NCBI GenBank assembly: GCA_977017575.1
Contig: CDRNVI010000019.1
Span: 1 to 64,000, forward strand
Reading direction: 5' to 3'
Length of the DNA: 64,000 bases
Origin: Paramoeba atlantica
Taxonomy: Eukaryota; Discosea
Positions 1-11,512 of the stretch are shown here, in pieces; within the stretch, counting starts at the first letter, position 1; every line of letters starts with the position of its first letter. Under the pieces are notes generated by a model. That model was not told the DNA's origin and searched no databases. It saw only the letters and a program-made list of their open reading frames with translations. Made by a program: the position numbers and the translations under genes.

Positions 1-3000
1 GGTTACTTGGCATTACTGTTCTGCTCACTATAACACCACCGGTATCCGAAACCTCATAGTGGAAACTACCTGACCCGGACAATGCCTCAATGGTAATTTC
101 AGCGTCGGGGGAAACGGAACAATCCAATAATTTTGTAAGTGAAACATCAGCTTCAAGAAACGGATGTACGGTAACCGCACTTGCATCGGTACAGCCATTA
201 CTGTCTCTAATGGAAACAGAGTAAATTCCGGGCGACACATTCGTGAATACCCCCCCGTTGTCATAGTAATTGGCCCCTCCATCTAGGGAGTAAAATATTT
301 GAGCCGCTCCACTAGTGGCAGTTATAGTAACTGTAGCAGGGTTACTACAATTGTCTATGCTCAAACCTGTAATGTTTGGATTGGGTGTCAAGGTCAAGGC
401 TACAGTGCCCAAAGGCGTTGAACACCCATACTGATCTTCAATGGTAACGTCGTAGTTCCCTGCAGGAGAATTTGCTGGAATCTCAACAGGATTGTCCGAA
501 GTAGAGGTAATGGTTACAAACGGCGCTGGTCCGGTTACGGTATAGGTGTAAGTTCCACCTCCACCTAGAGGGCTCTGGACCTGTATCAACCCGGGGTTGT
601 CACAGCTAATATTCTGTAGGACAACTGGGGTTCCTGTTAAGGGGTCCAATTCGTCCAGAAATTCGTTTTCAGTAGCACCAACACAGCTGTCAACACCACC
701 ATCAACTTCAACGACTTCAATGAAGTAGTTTCCAGATGCAAGGCTATTTACGGTTACATCCTGAGGAGAGGTGTAAGGCACATTTCCTCCGCTATTGGCA
801 ACAGCAACTGGGACACCGGTGCTCATATCATAAACCGTCCATCTGAACTCCGTTCCGAAGGGAGCCTGGTTGTCGGTAACTGTATAGGTAATACTTCCAT
901 TGCTTGCGCCATCACATGATGGTGTAATTGCAGAGGTAATTTCTAAAGGAATCGCTATTAAGTCGTTTACATTGACGCTACTTTCCCTAACACATCCCGC
1001 AAAATCCCTAACGTAGAAGGTGTATGTTCTACCTGGTACCAAGCCAACAAACGTGTGGGTGATGCCCAGAGCTAGTGGGGCAGTCCACGCTGCCGTGGCT
1101 GGGTTAAAGTTGGCCGGGTCATCCGAGTAGGCATATTCATAGGGTGCAGTACCGTTTTGTCCTCTTACAGTTACCTGAAGTTCGTTACAATTGACCACAA
1201 TGGGCAAAATGGTAATATCCAAGTCATCCAAAGGATAGGGAATGATAAATGGAGGGAAATCTGTTTGACACACCGTATTTCCAAAACCGTCCACAGTTCT
1301 CATGGATGGGTTTACAACATTACCAGAGGCATATCCTGTAAAGCGATCTGTAGTTCCGGGAATACTATTGTCTCCGGTCCATGTGGCACCACCATCTGCA
1401 CTAAATTCAATGGTTCCCAAAGTACCGGGATAAGCGGTAAATTCAAATCCGAAATCATTGGGATCTCCAGTACAAGTAGCAGGTGTAACTCCAAGAATGG
1501 TTGCTGTTAGTTCATCAGGGTTGGCAATGTTTATAGGGGTATCCGTTACGGCACAACCAGTCGCATCTATAACGTTGACTGTGTAGTTACCCGGCATTAA
1601 GTTGAAATAGGACCTGCTAGATACTAACACGTTAGTATCTGTTTGGTTGCCAGCCCCCCCATTATCTAAATCAACAATCTGAATGATATATGGACTGATA
1701 CCTGAAGTAATATCCACCTGAATTGAACCCAATCCATCATGACACAACGGGTCAGTTGGGGTATTGGTAATGGTCAACGGTGTGGCTGGATTAACAGTTA
1801 CAGTTTCCATAAACTCGCAGAAAGGCACAGTTGCTGAGTTGTCTCGAACGTAAACGTCGTAGTCTCCATCATTTCCAGCAGTAACCGTGAAGGTGCTTGT
1901 GGTTGAGAACAGGCCAGTTGGACTTGTTGTTGTTGGCACAAAAGCATATTCCAAGTTGGGTACTCCGCCAGATGCCGTTACCGCAATACTTCCGTCTGCG
2001 CAAGTACTGATGTCAACAACATCAACAGTAGCTACCAAAGCAGTGTTAATAGTTACGTTTTGCAAGGTTCCAGTACAGCCAAAACCGTCCCTAACATTAA
2101 TAGTGTAGTTTCCTGCGGCCAAGCCCGAAAAGGTATGTGTTGTGGAAGTGGCTGGTGAAGGAGTAATCCAAGGACCACCATCCAAACTAAACTGATAATC
2201 ACTATTTCCAGTAGTTACGTCCACTTGAATGGTTCCGTCGTTATTTCCACTGTAACAAGCTGTTGGAGTAGAAGTAAACACTATTGGAGTTGGGGGTGAC
2301 CACAGTAAGGGCCACATCAATAGGGTCTTCACATAAGTTAGTATCTCTTGCTCTAACAATATAATCTCCGGCAGTAAGTCCCGTAAAGGCATTTGAGTTT
2401 TGGTAGGCCGTTAATATTGTTCCAATGTTATCTTCCAACTGATATTCATAAGCTGGTGTTCCTCCTGTTGCTGTAGCCGTTATGGTGGCTCCGCCATTAG
2501 TACAGGTCAAAACATTGGTAATCGATGCTGATGTTACCACAACGGCGGGTTCCGATAAATTTTGATTGAGAGTAGTGGTACATGTATTGTCTAAAACATC
2601 TCGAATTTCAATGGAATGAGCACCAGCCGAAAGGGTATTTATGGTTACTGGGCTGGTCATAGAAACAGTAAATGGACCTATAGCACCAAGACGGTATTCA
2701 AAACCGTTTACAACATCAAAGTTGTCCACTTCAAAGGTAATGGACCCATCGGCACCAGCATTACAGCTGATATCTGAGAATGCTATGATATTAGCGCCAA
2801 GTGCATTGCCCGGCTCTACGGTAACTGTAGTTTGTGTAACACAATCACTGCCGTAATCCACGTCTATGGTATGTGTGCCAACAGTTACGTTACTAAAGAG
2901 GTTGCTTGCCTGAGCTGCCCCCCCATTTAGGCTGTATGTGTAGCTTGGGTCGTTTGGAAGCACCGTAATTTCTCCTGTTCCGTCACAATTATAAATGACG

Positions 3001-3645
3001 GTAGTGGTTAAAGTTGGTTCAACGGGCAGCGGAGCTATAATTACATCAAGAAGCGTAATAAAGCATCCAATTTCATTGGCATCCCTAACTTGAATGGTAT
3101 ACGTTCCGTCCGTTAACCCTGTGAATACAGTTCCTCCTGTTGTGGCTACAGTCCAAGGCCCACCATTAATATTGTATTGGTAATCTCCCGACCCACCTGT
3201 GGTTGGTGTTACACTTCCAACAGTAATTTCACCCAATTGTAAACAGGTATAACTTTGAGTCTGTTGGGCTTCAGCCACTAATTGATTTGGCTCAGTAACG
3301 GTTACTGTTCCTGTTGTTTCACAATTATTGGCATCCCTGATTCTTAGGTTATATGTTCCTTGGCTGAGGTTGATAAAGTTTCCGGATACCTGATAATTTG
3401 TGCCGTTGTCAATACTGAATTGATATGGAGCCTCTCCGCCTGAAGCCACCAAAGTGATGGTTCCATCGGACCCCCCAAAACAGCTTACAGGGGTAAAACT
3501 TGGGGTAATAACCAATGGAGCATCTTGTACAATAGTAATATCAAATGAAGCTTCACAGAAACCAGCCCCTCCATTATTATCCCGGATATACACATCATAA
3601 TCTCCGGCTCCGGTTGCGGTCACAGGGTTTGTGGCAGCAAAGTCT
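1..3645 (-). CDS. SprB-repeat adhesin fragment, Bacteroidetes type (partial)
   Basis: On the minus strand this stretch encodes about 1200 residues of tandem immunoglobulin-like repeats of roughly 80 residues. Each follows the pattern C.G..DG.I.V...GG..PY.YS.DGG, then F..L..GTY.V.VRD..GC and V..P. This is the SprB-repeat architecture of very large gliding and surface adhesins of Flavobacteria, which are exported and mediate surface attachment. Neither end of the protein is present: the frame is open to position 1, and at the left-hand coding start it runs into a lysine-rich microsatellite translation that is not part of the family. The frame is interrupted once, near 2290, in a run of five G where four would keep the repeat in frame; this may be a sequencing indel. 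No eukaryotic feature is visible here. It is either bacterial DNA joined in assembly or a very recent transfer. Confidence 0.88.
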
Positions 3646-3840
3646 ACGTGTGTTTTCTTCTTTTTCATTTTCTTCTGGTTTTTCTTCTTCTTCTTCTTTT
3701 TCTTCTTGTTTTTCTTCTTCTTCTTCTTCTTCTTTTTCTTCTTCTTGTTTTTCTTCTTTTTCTTTTTTTCCTTCTTCTTCTTGTTTTTCTTCTTCTTTTT
3801 CATTGTCTCTTCTTCTTCGTTTCTTACGCGTTGCTTTTGT
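3646..3840. repeat. GAA/TTC microsatellite at bacterial-eukaryotic junction
   Basis: The plus strand is an imperfect run of TTC and TTTTTC units from about 3655 to 3810. It sits exactly between flavobacterial adhesin coding sequence and a truncated eukaryotic gene. All frames are open through it, giving poly-K, poly-E or poly-F/S translations, so long ORFs crossing it are artefacts. Such a run is a plausible place for two unrelated reads to be joined. Confidence 0.85.
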
Positions 3841-3844
3841 ATTC

Positions 3845-4369
3845 TTATGGGGAGAGGGTGAAGAGGAAGAAAAAAGCGAAAAAGGGAAAAAGAGAAAAAA
3901 AAGAAGACGAAGCCGAAGCGTTTCTTCCTTTTTCGGTCTTCGTAGGAGAAGAGGAAGCAGGAGATGAGGGGGAGGAGGAGGAGGCACGAGGAGAGAACGG
4001 TCGCCCTTGGAGGGCACGAAACAGAGACTCCGGGGTGACGTCGTACCCTTTGTGGGAGAGAAGAGACATTGGGGGTTGTGTTCCACAGGGGTGGGGGGGA
4101 GCGAAGAGGTTGTCGGTGAGAGACGGGTGGGCGTAGATGGTGCCAGGGTAGGGGTTGCGTGAGTTACAGGCGAGGGGGTCCGCGAGGAGGAGCAGGATGT
4201 GGGAGGACGGGACGCCTTGCTGGGTGAGGAGACGGTGGAAGGTGAGCGCGTTAGCGGTGTGTCTGTAGTTGAACCAAAACCGACTGCTGGAGAGGATAAT
4301 GGCCCAGGGCTCGTGCGCTGAGGTACAATGTAGGGTGAGACAACATAACAAGAGGACAGGAAGCATCAT
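3845..4369 (-). CDS. GPI transamidase subunit GPI8/PIG-K, N-terminal part only
   Basis: The protein starts best at the Met opening a hydrophobic signal peptide (MMLPVLLLCCLTLHC), although the frame is open to 4525. It continues with the PIG-K hallmark segments SSRFWFNYRHTAN, HILLLLADPLACNSRNP and VTPESLFRALQGR. PIG-K is the caspase-like (C13) protease of the ER GPI-anchor transamidase. Here the similarity stops after about 130 residues, before the catalytic His and Cys regions of the family, and passes into Ser/Pro-rich then Phe/Ser low-complexity sequence up to the microsatellite. In another frame the same DNA encodes a long Lys/Glu-rich tract, so a charged insertion in the real protein with the rest lost at the junction is possible. 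The gene is incomplete as it stands. Confidence 0.75.
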   Translation of the reverse strand: MMLPVLLLCCLTLHCTSAHEPWAIILSSSRFWFNYRHTANALTFHRLLTQQGVPSSHILLLLADPLACNSRNPYPGTIYAHPSLTDNLFAPPHPCGTQPPMSLLSHKGYDVTPESLFRALQGRPFSPRASSSSPSSPASSSPTKTEKGRNASASSSFFSLFPFFAFFFLFTLSP

Positions 4370-4624
4370 AAGGGTCTGCGTGGGAACTCGAAAAACGCAA
4401 CATGTACGAAATTGAACGACACAAATGAAAGGGGGTGGCACAAAAACGTAGAAAGAATGGAAAGGTACAAACTTTATATTGTACTTATTGTGCACTGAAT
4501 AGCTCGAAGATTCTTTGGGACACACCCTGAGACTAACTCAAAAAAACACATTTTCTACAGTTGGGACAAAACACGAATTTTCAACTATGATAGCAATCTA
4601 GAAGGGGAAGGACAAACTGCATGT

Positions 4625-6665
4625 TTAAGTACCTACTCGTTCGAAGTAATACACGTAGGCCGATTCGAAGGGAGGAGCCACGCATTTTCTTACCTTGCTA
4701 TCGTCATATGAAAACCATCCTTGCCCGGGAAGCAGTAAATAGGCCACATAATGTCCACACTCAGCATTTGGCCCCAAATGGGTAATCATTCCACGTAGAA
4801 TGTATCCGAATAAGGGAGTGGTACCTTCGCTTTTGTCGTTAGAGCGCGGTCCATCACTGGGCAAACCCGTAGGTGTGTAGGGAGCTCCAAGAAAGCGCAG
4901 GTATAAGCGCCAGCGACGCTTCCAGGTTGCCTCCCACTCGCTTGAGCGCCTCCTCTGCCAAGTCCTGTGGCACATCCAAGGAAATAAGTTGAGCCAAAGT
5001 CACTTCGGGAAGCGAATTCTCTTGCATAGTATCGCGCGACTCATGGCTAGTACACATTTTTGAAGGATCAGCGTTTTTGAAATCTGAGTATTGCACCGAA
5101 GAAAAATTCAGCACCTCTGAGTTCAACCCTTTAACAGCGACGCCCACCTTCTTTACTTCTTGTTTATCTTGATCCCAGTAGAATCTTTGTAGGCTTACAA
5201 ACAGAATAGGAGGAAAACGCAACACGGAATTCGATAGAGTATGAGAAGTACCCTTGCACTCAGCGCATGTGCGGTATTGTGTGTAAGGCCTTGCAAACTC
5301 TTTAAGACAATCCTGAAATGAGATTTGAGGAAAGAAATTTGAATGATTCCAGTTTTTATGTTTCGGCACGCTGGGTAGTGGAACCGACATTGTGAAGTGT
5401 CGCTCGATGTTATATTCTAATTTATGGCATCCGTCGCACTTACGACGTTCCAGCACATAAATTGCATGGCTTGAATTTAAGTCCAATCCACTTTGATAAG
5501 ATTCGTAGGATAATTTCTCCAAAAAGAATTGTATGAACTCATCCACATCGTTTTGAACAGGGGCCTCAAACCTTGTTCCCTTCAACCATGGGATCTTGAA
5601 ATGATGAACGTGTAAAGGAGAATCTGCTGACGCGCAACTGCTCAGTAAACTATTGGCTACTTTTATTAACTGGCATGTGGGACAGTGAAGCTCACCATTC
5701 GGATGAGAAAGCATAATATGTCTCAGGCATGATTCCGTAGAGTAGGCGTTGCCAACGAACTTTGAAGCAAAGAACATGTGCAAGGCGCATGCTATGTAAC
5801 ACGTATTGCCAGTGTTTTTGAAACCTACTAGATGTCTGCCTACCACAGGATGTTCTTCGTCTCTCGCCTCTTCAATACTAGTTTCTTTAAAGGTCTTCGT
5901 TGCGTGACTAGCCTCAATTTCCCGTGTTGTGTTCTCAGTTTTCTTTTGACTTTCCATATTGATGCCATAGTTTCCAACGTGACTTTGTAAAGAATAATCT
6001 ACGATCGCATCATCGCAAGCATAGCACCATACATCCGCAGTTCCATCGGCCCGGATAGTGCCCAACTTTACTGCGATCGGATGATTGGTGAGCTGATAAT
6101 GTGCGCGCGCATGACCGCGCCCGCCAGTATCTCTTCTTCCGCATGCAACGTTTCCGCAAGTGAGGCATAACCAGAGGTTTTTGAATGCTGAACACAAACT
6201 ACACCTTTCCAAGGGTTTTGCTGATTTATTGGTTTGTGTGAGATCCATTTGGTGAAAACAATCAAATTTTATGGGTGCTTCTGGTATGTAGCATTCTGAG
6301 TCAGGAGGGTGAATTTGCTCCAACTTGCCTAAAATGTGGTTCATGGTTTCGTTTTTCAGGATATTTTTCCATCGGATGTCACAAAAATTACAAACCAAGG
6401 TTCCTTGGATAACATCAAATTTATTTTGCAGTGGATCTGATGTAACGCTAGCGCTAAGAAAGCAGAAGTGATCTGGAGAACGCTTCCCGTGTGCTGCAAT
6501 ATGTGAAGAACAGTATGCACTAAAGCAAGTTAAGCAAATGTGAATTGTTACTTTTGAAAGACCCAAAAAACAATACGAACATTCATTGGTCAATTTTTCG
6601 AAGGAGGAGCAAGTTTTGGCGCACAAGGAAATGCACAGATGAGAGCATATATTTTCTTCCAACAT
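4625..6665 (-). CDS. USP5/UBP14-like ubiquitin-specific protease, one frame break
   Basis: This is a deubiquitinase of the USP5/USP13 type, which disassembles free polyubiquitin chains. The N-terminus (residues 7-70) has a Cys/His-rich variant zf-UBP. A canonical zf-UBP follows at about 135-225 (CSLCSAFKNLWLCLTCG, CGRRD, GHARAHY). The Cys box is FKNTGNTCYIACALHMFF with the nucleophile near Cys289. A UBA domain lies at about 560-595 (QDLAEEALKRVGGNLEASL). The His box and C-terminal strands (ECGHYVAYL, GWFSYDDSK, YVYYFERV) are in a different frame, in a second ORF at 4625-4975, so a one-base shift is needed around 4870-4930 between UBA and His box. No GT-AG intron there explains it, so it is a mutation or a sequence error. 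The total of about 680 residues is shorter than animal USP5. It lies downstream of a transposon cluster and upstream of the GPI8 fragment on the same strand. Confidence 0.85.
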
Positions 6666-6689
6666 TGCCAGAAAACTACAATTCTACAT

Positions 6690-6959
6690 TTAAAGACATG
6701 AAATAAATTTCATATAAATGGATTGACACTCTGACATACAGTGTCGGACAACGATATGTACCCTCTCTGCAGGTCTTGTATTTTGGCCGATTTTGGAAAT
6801 ATTTTTTAATATTACAGTGAAATATTCAAATACGGCTGCCATTCGACTCGAAAGGCAGATCTTACTTTCATAAGTAAAAAGCACACGTCTCCAGTCGGCG
6901 TGCGTCCAATGCTCGTACTTCTTTGCAAAAGCAAGACGTAGAGCTTTGTATCGCCTCAT
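6690..6959 (-). pseudogene. Tc1/mariner transposase fragment
   Basis: The 89-residue frame contains RLAFAKKYEHWTHADWRRVL followed by FTYESKICL. This matches the region around the first catalytic Asp of Tc1-like transposases (fA..h..WT..W..VlFsDEs.f). The catalytic Asp is replaced by Tyr and nothing further downstream is recognisable, so this is a decayed fragment. It lies between the USP5-like gene and the DDE_4 transposase remnant and is distinct from the larger Tc1 element to its right. Confidence 0.6.
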
Positions 6960-7024
6960 GTATCAGCACCGTCAGTTTACTCGCGTTACTGCGATTGTGG
7001 ACGGCACGCCAATATACATGTATA

Positions 7025-8585
7025 CAGGGGGGGCCACGAAAACTGACTAGCTTCGCATTTTAGCCTCGTGAGGCCGTTTGAGCTAATTTTTGTTGCAAAC
7101 GAGAGATCTCGTTCTGAATATCGTGTCTACGCTATTTAGAATACAAAAACTGATGAAAGCAAGCCTTTCCCATGGGTCGAAAAACTGAAATTTTTGAGAT
7201 TTTGCAAATTGAAAAAAGAGGGCAAAATAGTAATTTTTGGCCTTTCGCGGTAGAAACTAAGTCTTAATATCCAGTATTCCCACCTCCACGCTCACGTAGA
7301 GTAGCCAGGCGTGTGGGAAGACTCTGTAACGTGTTCACATACGCCTCGTGACACTCTGCCAACAAGTAGCCCTTCGCCTTAGGAATAGCAGCTTGCGATT
7401 TCCGTTCGATTTTCGGACGAAGATGGGTGTGGATGTACTTATCCATCATACTCCACAAATTCTCAATCAAATTGAGATCAGGAGATTTCGAAGGCCAGTC
7501 AATAATTTTTAATTCCTTCCAGCTTACCTATTCTCCGGGCTGCCCCGTGCCCTGGCGCATTGTCAAGGACAACAGCAGCCCCGGCCGCCGATGCATCCAG
7601 TTAAAAAACCCATTTCGCTTCTTCATTGTTCTCAGAAAAACTTCGTTTGTTACGGTTTCATTCTGGGAAAACTCGTGGAAACACGCATCGGGTACTTCCC
7701 AACGCAGACTGGTTGCCATGAATACATGCACTCCCTTCCCCCCGTACCACCTATCCATTTCTACTGGTGTTTCCTTGGGGGGGGGTCAGTGATTTTTGCA
7801 AGATATGTGATTTTTTTCCATGTGAACCACATCGGAAAATCTTCTCGTCACACCATACCACACGGGACAGCTGATCTGGACTCCATCCATCGAAGTAATC
7901 AGCAAATTGTAATCGGGCAGCCTTGTGCTCAGCAGTTAAGAAAGGTTTGTGTGACATAGTCTTAATGACGTATCCCATCCTTTTCAAACTCCGTTTTACG
8001 ATGTTCAGACTACAAGGATAAAGTGTCTTGTCCACTCTCTTGTGTACCCATTTAAACCCCGGACACCCGAATGGCGTGTCTTTCTCATCATCAACAAGGG
8101 TACAGAGCATAGCACGGAATTCCTCCGTATCAACGGCATTATCGCGCGAGTAGCTCGCACGTGCCACGTCACCTGACTCATCAAAACGTGCCTTGTACCG
8201 ATAGACAGAGCTCTCAGAACAGTTCATCATTCGTGCCGTGTCTTCAATACTTGTACCACGATGTCTTTCGTGTGCGCAAACAATGCGTATGGAATACGAA
8301 GACTTCTCTGGGGACAATTGGCGACGGTTTAATCTATGCCGCTTGCCCATAGTGAAGAAAAAAGAAGAGAAAACCAACTTTTTTACTATTTTTTATGCTT
8401 TTTGCAAAATAAATCGTCTTAAATTTCAGTATTTTCGAAATGCAAAATATCAGGTTTATACAAACGAGTTCTAAATAGCGTAGACACGATATTCAGAACG
8501 AGATCTCTCGTTTGCAATAAAAATTAGCTCAAACGGCCTCACGAGGCTAAAATGCGAAGCTAGTCAGTTTTCGTGGCCCCCCCTG
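7025..8585 (-). mobile_element. Tc1-like DNA transposon with long terminal inverted repeats and TA target duplication
   Basis: The ends are perfect inverted copies starting CAGGGGGGGCCACGAAAACT and extending about 115 bp. The element is flanked by TA on both sides (7023-7024 and 8586-8587), the Tc1/mariner signature. It carries a transposase on the minus strand. The inverted repeats are nearly identical (one visible difference near the middle), implying a fairly young insertion. It landed inside the first catalytic motif region of a Harbinger-like transposase gene. Confidence 0.92.
7264..8377 (-). pseudogene. Tc1-like transposase with frame breaks
   Basis: The minus strand encodes an N-terminal helix-turn-helix region (HRGTSIEDTARMMNCSESSV) and a DDE catalytic core. 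The first Asp is in VVWCDEKIF near residue 183. The second Asp motif is VVLDNAPGHGA near 7555-7580. The last is SPDLNLIENLW near 7460, with about 32-33 residues between the second Asp and the final Glu, close to the DD34E of Tc1. The motifs lie in three frames (7751-8377, 7528-7758, 7264-7470), so at least two indels separate them, one in a short A-run near 7508. The C-terminus is present. The element is probably non-autonomous now but could be mobilised in trans through its intact TIRs. Confidence 0.85.
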
Positions 8586-9488
8586 TATACATGTATGTAA
8601 TATACATGTATGTACGAGGAGATAAGGACACTTACAGTGGGAAACATCATGCAAAAATCCTTCAAATGCAGTTGTATCTCAATGTGGCAGGACAACCAAA
8701 ATGGTGCCAAGGTCCGTCTATTGGCGCACAGCATGATTCTAAGAGTTTTGTTCCATCATTACTCCCAAGCCATGCGTGGGTCACTAAAGAACCAATGCCA
8801 CACAGCGATCACGATTTGATTGCCGCAGATATAGCGTATATCGCTAATTCACACACGTTATTCCTGTACAAACGTGCGCACAAACAACCAGCGCTCCCCA
8901 CCCAGGAAGCAAAGTTTAATCAATATTTCGCGTGCCTGCGCGGAACTGTGGAGCGCTTCAACGCGTACATTGATAGGCATCGGTTTATGCACTTTTGTGC
9001 GCGAACTCATGCCGTAGTCGCGAAACTATTTAGACTTATGTGGAATGCTGAGTGTCTTCTCTTCGCCATTGAGGAAAAAATATTGGTGGACCCTGGGACC
9101 GTACAATTCTGGTCCAACGATGACAGAAATCGAGCCTTTGTTCGGCCCATGGGTCGCACATGTAATTGCCGCTTTGAGGTCCCTTCCCGAACTGACAAAG
9201 AAAATCGTGAAAATATTCGAATGCAATACATGGAAGCCCTGGCAGAGTTCCCTTTTCTTAAAACGAAGAGATCAAAGAAAGGATCAATAAACGTTATTGC
9301 GGTGGTTGTAAACTACCGCTCTACACTCGATTATTGAAAAAAAAGTGAACAAAAACAGTGAAAATATAAAGGGGAACACAGTAATATAATAGAAGAAAAA
9401 AATATAAAAGGGGGCTCCGGTGGACCAAAACTGAAAAAAAAAATTGAAAAAAATGGGGGGTCCATGGGGGGGTCCAGGGGGGCCCACT

Positions 9489-9768
9489 CGCACATTGATA
9501 ATGCATAGTTACTGCACATTGATAATGCATAACGTGCCGCACATTGATAATGCATATAGCACATTGATAATGCATATAGCACATTGATAATGCATATAGC
9601 ACATTGATAGTGCATACTAAGCGGCACATTGATATTGCATAGTTACTGCACATTGATAATGCATATAGCACATTGATAATGCATATAGCACATTGATATT
9701 GCATACAGCACATTGATAATGCATACAGCACATTGATAATGCATACAGCACATTGATGATGCATTATT
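9489..9768 (-). repeat. 20-bp minisatellite, minus orientation
   Basis: Tandem units in the orientation gcacattgataatgcatata, about 14 copies with small variants (spacers such as GTTACT and GTGCCG). It is the inverse of the arrays at 10363-10775 and 16790-17010. Because the unit is 20 bp, all frames stay open and predict meaningless MCYMHYQCAIC-like peptides. Confidence 0.95.
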
Positions 9769-9811
9769 TGGAAATTAAAGGTGTTTTCAAGAAATAGTGA
9801 ACACTCGTCTC

Positions 9812-9980
9812 TGCTCCCGGTGAGGCCCCGGAGTTGCGAGAGGCCTCCATACCCCACAACTACCACCTTCCCCCCCTATTTAGCGGGGGTCGCGCGAGCG
9901 ACCCCTGATAAATGGGGGGAAGGTGGTAGTTGTTTTGGGGGAAATGAGAGGCCGAACGCACGGAGGGGCCGGCCGGGCCA
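9812..9980. repeat. Module E palindrome, copy 1
   Basis: GC-rich repeat beginning GCTCCCGGTGAGGCCCCGGA and ending in GGGGCCGGCCGGGCC. Its core (9856-9933) is an inverted repeat, with ACAACTACCACCTTCCCCCC pairing with GGGGGGAAGGTGGTAGTTGT around a GGGGTCGCGCGAGCGACCCC centre, so it can form a long hairpin. A near-identical copy lies at 10102-10271. Minus-orientation and partial copies lie at 12391-12530, 16635-16735, 49968-50058 and 50140-50313. Confidence 0.9.
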
Positions 9981-10101
9981 CTGATTCACGTGAAAGTGTG
10001 ACACCCAAAAACTAAACCTAGATCTTGTTTACCCGTCTGCACAACAGAACCGTAAATGGCACGTAAAGATGGTTGGCCGAGGTACCCAATAAATTCACCT
10101 T

Positions 10102-10271
10102 TGCTCCCGGTGAGGCCCCGGAGTTGCGAGAGGCCTCCATACCCCACAACTACCACCTTCCCCCCCTATTTAGCGGGGGTCGCGCGAGCGACCCCTGATA
10201 AATGGGGGGAAGGTGGTAGTTGTTTTGGGGAATATGAGAGGCCGAACGCACGGAGGGGCCGGCCGGGCCAA
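10102..10271. repeat. Module E palindrome, copy 2
   Basis: Nearly identical to copy 1 and in the same orientation, with the hairpin at 10146-10223. The two copies are separated by about 120 bp of non-repeat sequence that starts with similar tRNA-unlike spacers (an ATCTTGTTTACCCGT motif follows both). Confidence 0.9.
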
Positions 10272-10362
10272 TGAACCCAGACACCACACCCAACCCCTAG
10301 CAAAGCCTAGACCTTGTTTACCCGTTTGCAAGACAAGAATGTGTGTCGTTAGTGGGAAGCAA

Positions 10363-10775
10363 TATGCATTATCAATGTGCTATATGCAATATCAATGTGC
10401 TATATGCATTATCAATGTGCTATATGCATTATCAATGTGCTATATGCATTATCAATGTGCTATATGCATTATCAATGTGCTATATGCATTATCAATGTGC
10501 TATATGCAATATCAATGTGCTATATGCATTATCAATGTGCTATATGCATTATCAATGTGCCGCTTAATATGCATTATCAATGTGCCGCTTAGTATGCATT
10601 ATCAATGTGCTATATGCATTATCAATGTGCTATATGCATTATCAATGTGCTATATGCATTATCAATGTGCTATATGCATTATCAATGTGCTATATGCAAT
10701 ATCAATGTGCTATATGCATTATCAATGTGCTATATGCATTATCAATGTGCCGCTTAGTATGCATTATCAATGTGC
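10363..10775 (+). repeat. 20-bp minisatellite, plus orientation
   Basis: About 20 tandem copies of tatatgcattatcaatgtgc, with a few ATT to AAT variants and CGCTTA inserts between units. It is the inverted counterpart of the array at 9489-9768, so the two arrays plus the two E palindromes make a large inverted structure. Confidence 0.95.
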
Positions 10776-11400
10776 GGGCGCCGGGGGGTCCAGGGGGGGG
10801 GGTCCAGGGGGGGGGCATGGTCGAGCAAATTTTTTCGAAAAAATTAGTTTTCGAAAAAAAACCGCAGAAAGGGTAGCCGGGGTCTTGGCGCGCATTTTCC
10901 ACCCCCCTACCCGGGGGTGACCTCCCCACGTATCCGCAGGACGGGTCCGCCAAGTTCGGATTTTTTCGGAAAAAAATTTTTAAAAAAAATTTCAACTTGG
11001 CGAAAAAAATGACAAAAAAAATATTTTTCCAAAATCGTTTCCCCTATTGTATTTTGATAGTTTGGGATCTACACTAGCTTTCTCCGCAGTTGCTTTCGCA
11101 AGGTATCACTTCTTCGAACCGTGGTGCGCCCCTCAAAATGACCCATGTTTGACTAAAAAAGGTGAAAAAGTATTTTTCGGACCTAAAGGGGCATTTTTGT
11201 GTCGAAAGAATGGTATGGTTGGAGTCGTATTCTCTACCCAATACGTTCGGTAGGCTTTCAATCATGCCTACGAGTGATTTCCCATGCGCAAATGTCGGAT
11301 TTAGTGCTCTGAGAGCAAAAATATGCGAAAATGACCCTATTTGTACCCGAAATTCGGCTATTTTTGGCTATAATCTTTCCGTTTTCCAGGCCAAATTTTC

Positions 11401-11512
11401 TTTTTTAGGCTCTTCGTTAAACGCGGCGGTAGTTTTCAACGCGAAGAGCGCAGCATGAGTGACTTCTAAGTTGAAAACAACCACCGCGTTTAACGAAGAG
11501 CCTAAAAAAGAA
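11401..11512. repeat. Module D foldback hairpin, copy 1
   Basis: About 110-bp inverted repeat: TTTTTTAGGCTCTTCGTTAA pairs with TTAACGAAGAGCCTAAAAAA, and inner segments around TTTTCAACGCGAAG and CTTCTAAGTTGAAAAC continue the stem. Further copies: 16503-16613, 17567-17637 (half), 18685-18792, 46628-46735 and 48236-48336. Confidence 0.9.

Larger units (their letters stand above)
6963..9337 (+). pseudogene. DDE_4 (Harbinger/IS5-like) transposase interrupted by a Tc1 element
   Basis: The transposase is in two parts. The left part (about 6963-7022) encodes VTAIVDGTPIYM, the first catalytic Asp motif DGT. The right part (8588-9296) encodes YSGKHHAKILQMQ, GAQHDSKSF, the second-Asp motif LIAADIAYIA and the catalytic Glu motif LRGTVERFNAYIDRHRFM. 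Together they have the DGT...ADxxY...RxxVER order of DDE_4 nucleases of Harbinger-type transposons. A 1561-bp Tc1 element sits between them. The flanking TACATGTATG repeats also disturb the frame. At 9297 the coding sequence runs into a copy of repeat module A, so the last codons to 9337 belong to that repeat. The gene is dead in this copy. No Myb-like partner gene is visible. Confidence 0.7.
9297..11512 (+). mobile_element. Composite repeat element, copy 1 (modules A, minisatellite, E, E, minisatellite, B, C, D)
   Basis: This copy has module A at 9297-9485 (start TTGCGGTGGTTGTAAACTAC), a minisatellite, two module E palindromes, a second minisatellite in opposite orientation, then B (about 10785-11040), C (11041-11400) and D (11401-11512). 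A, B, C and D occur contiguously in copies at 15713-16613 (plus) and 46628-47496 (minus), so the minisatellite/E block is an internal expansion or insertion. It has no coding potential. The left end interrupts the DDE_4 gene. Confidence 0.7.
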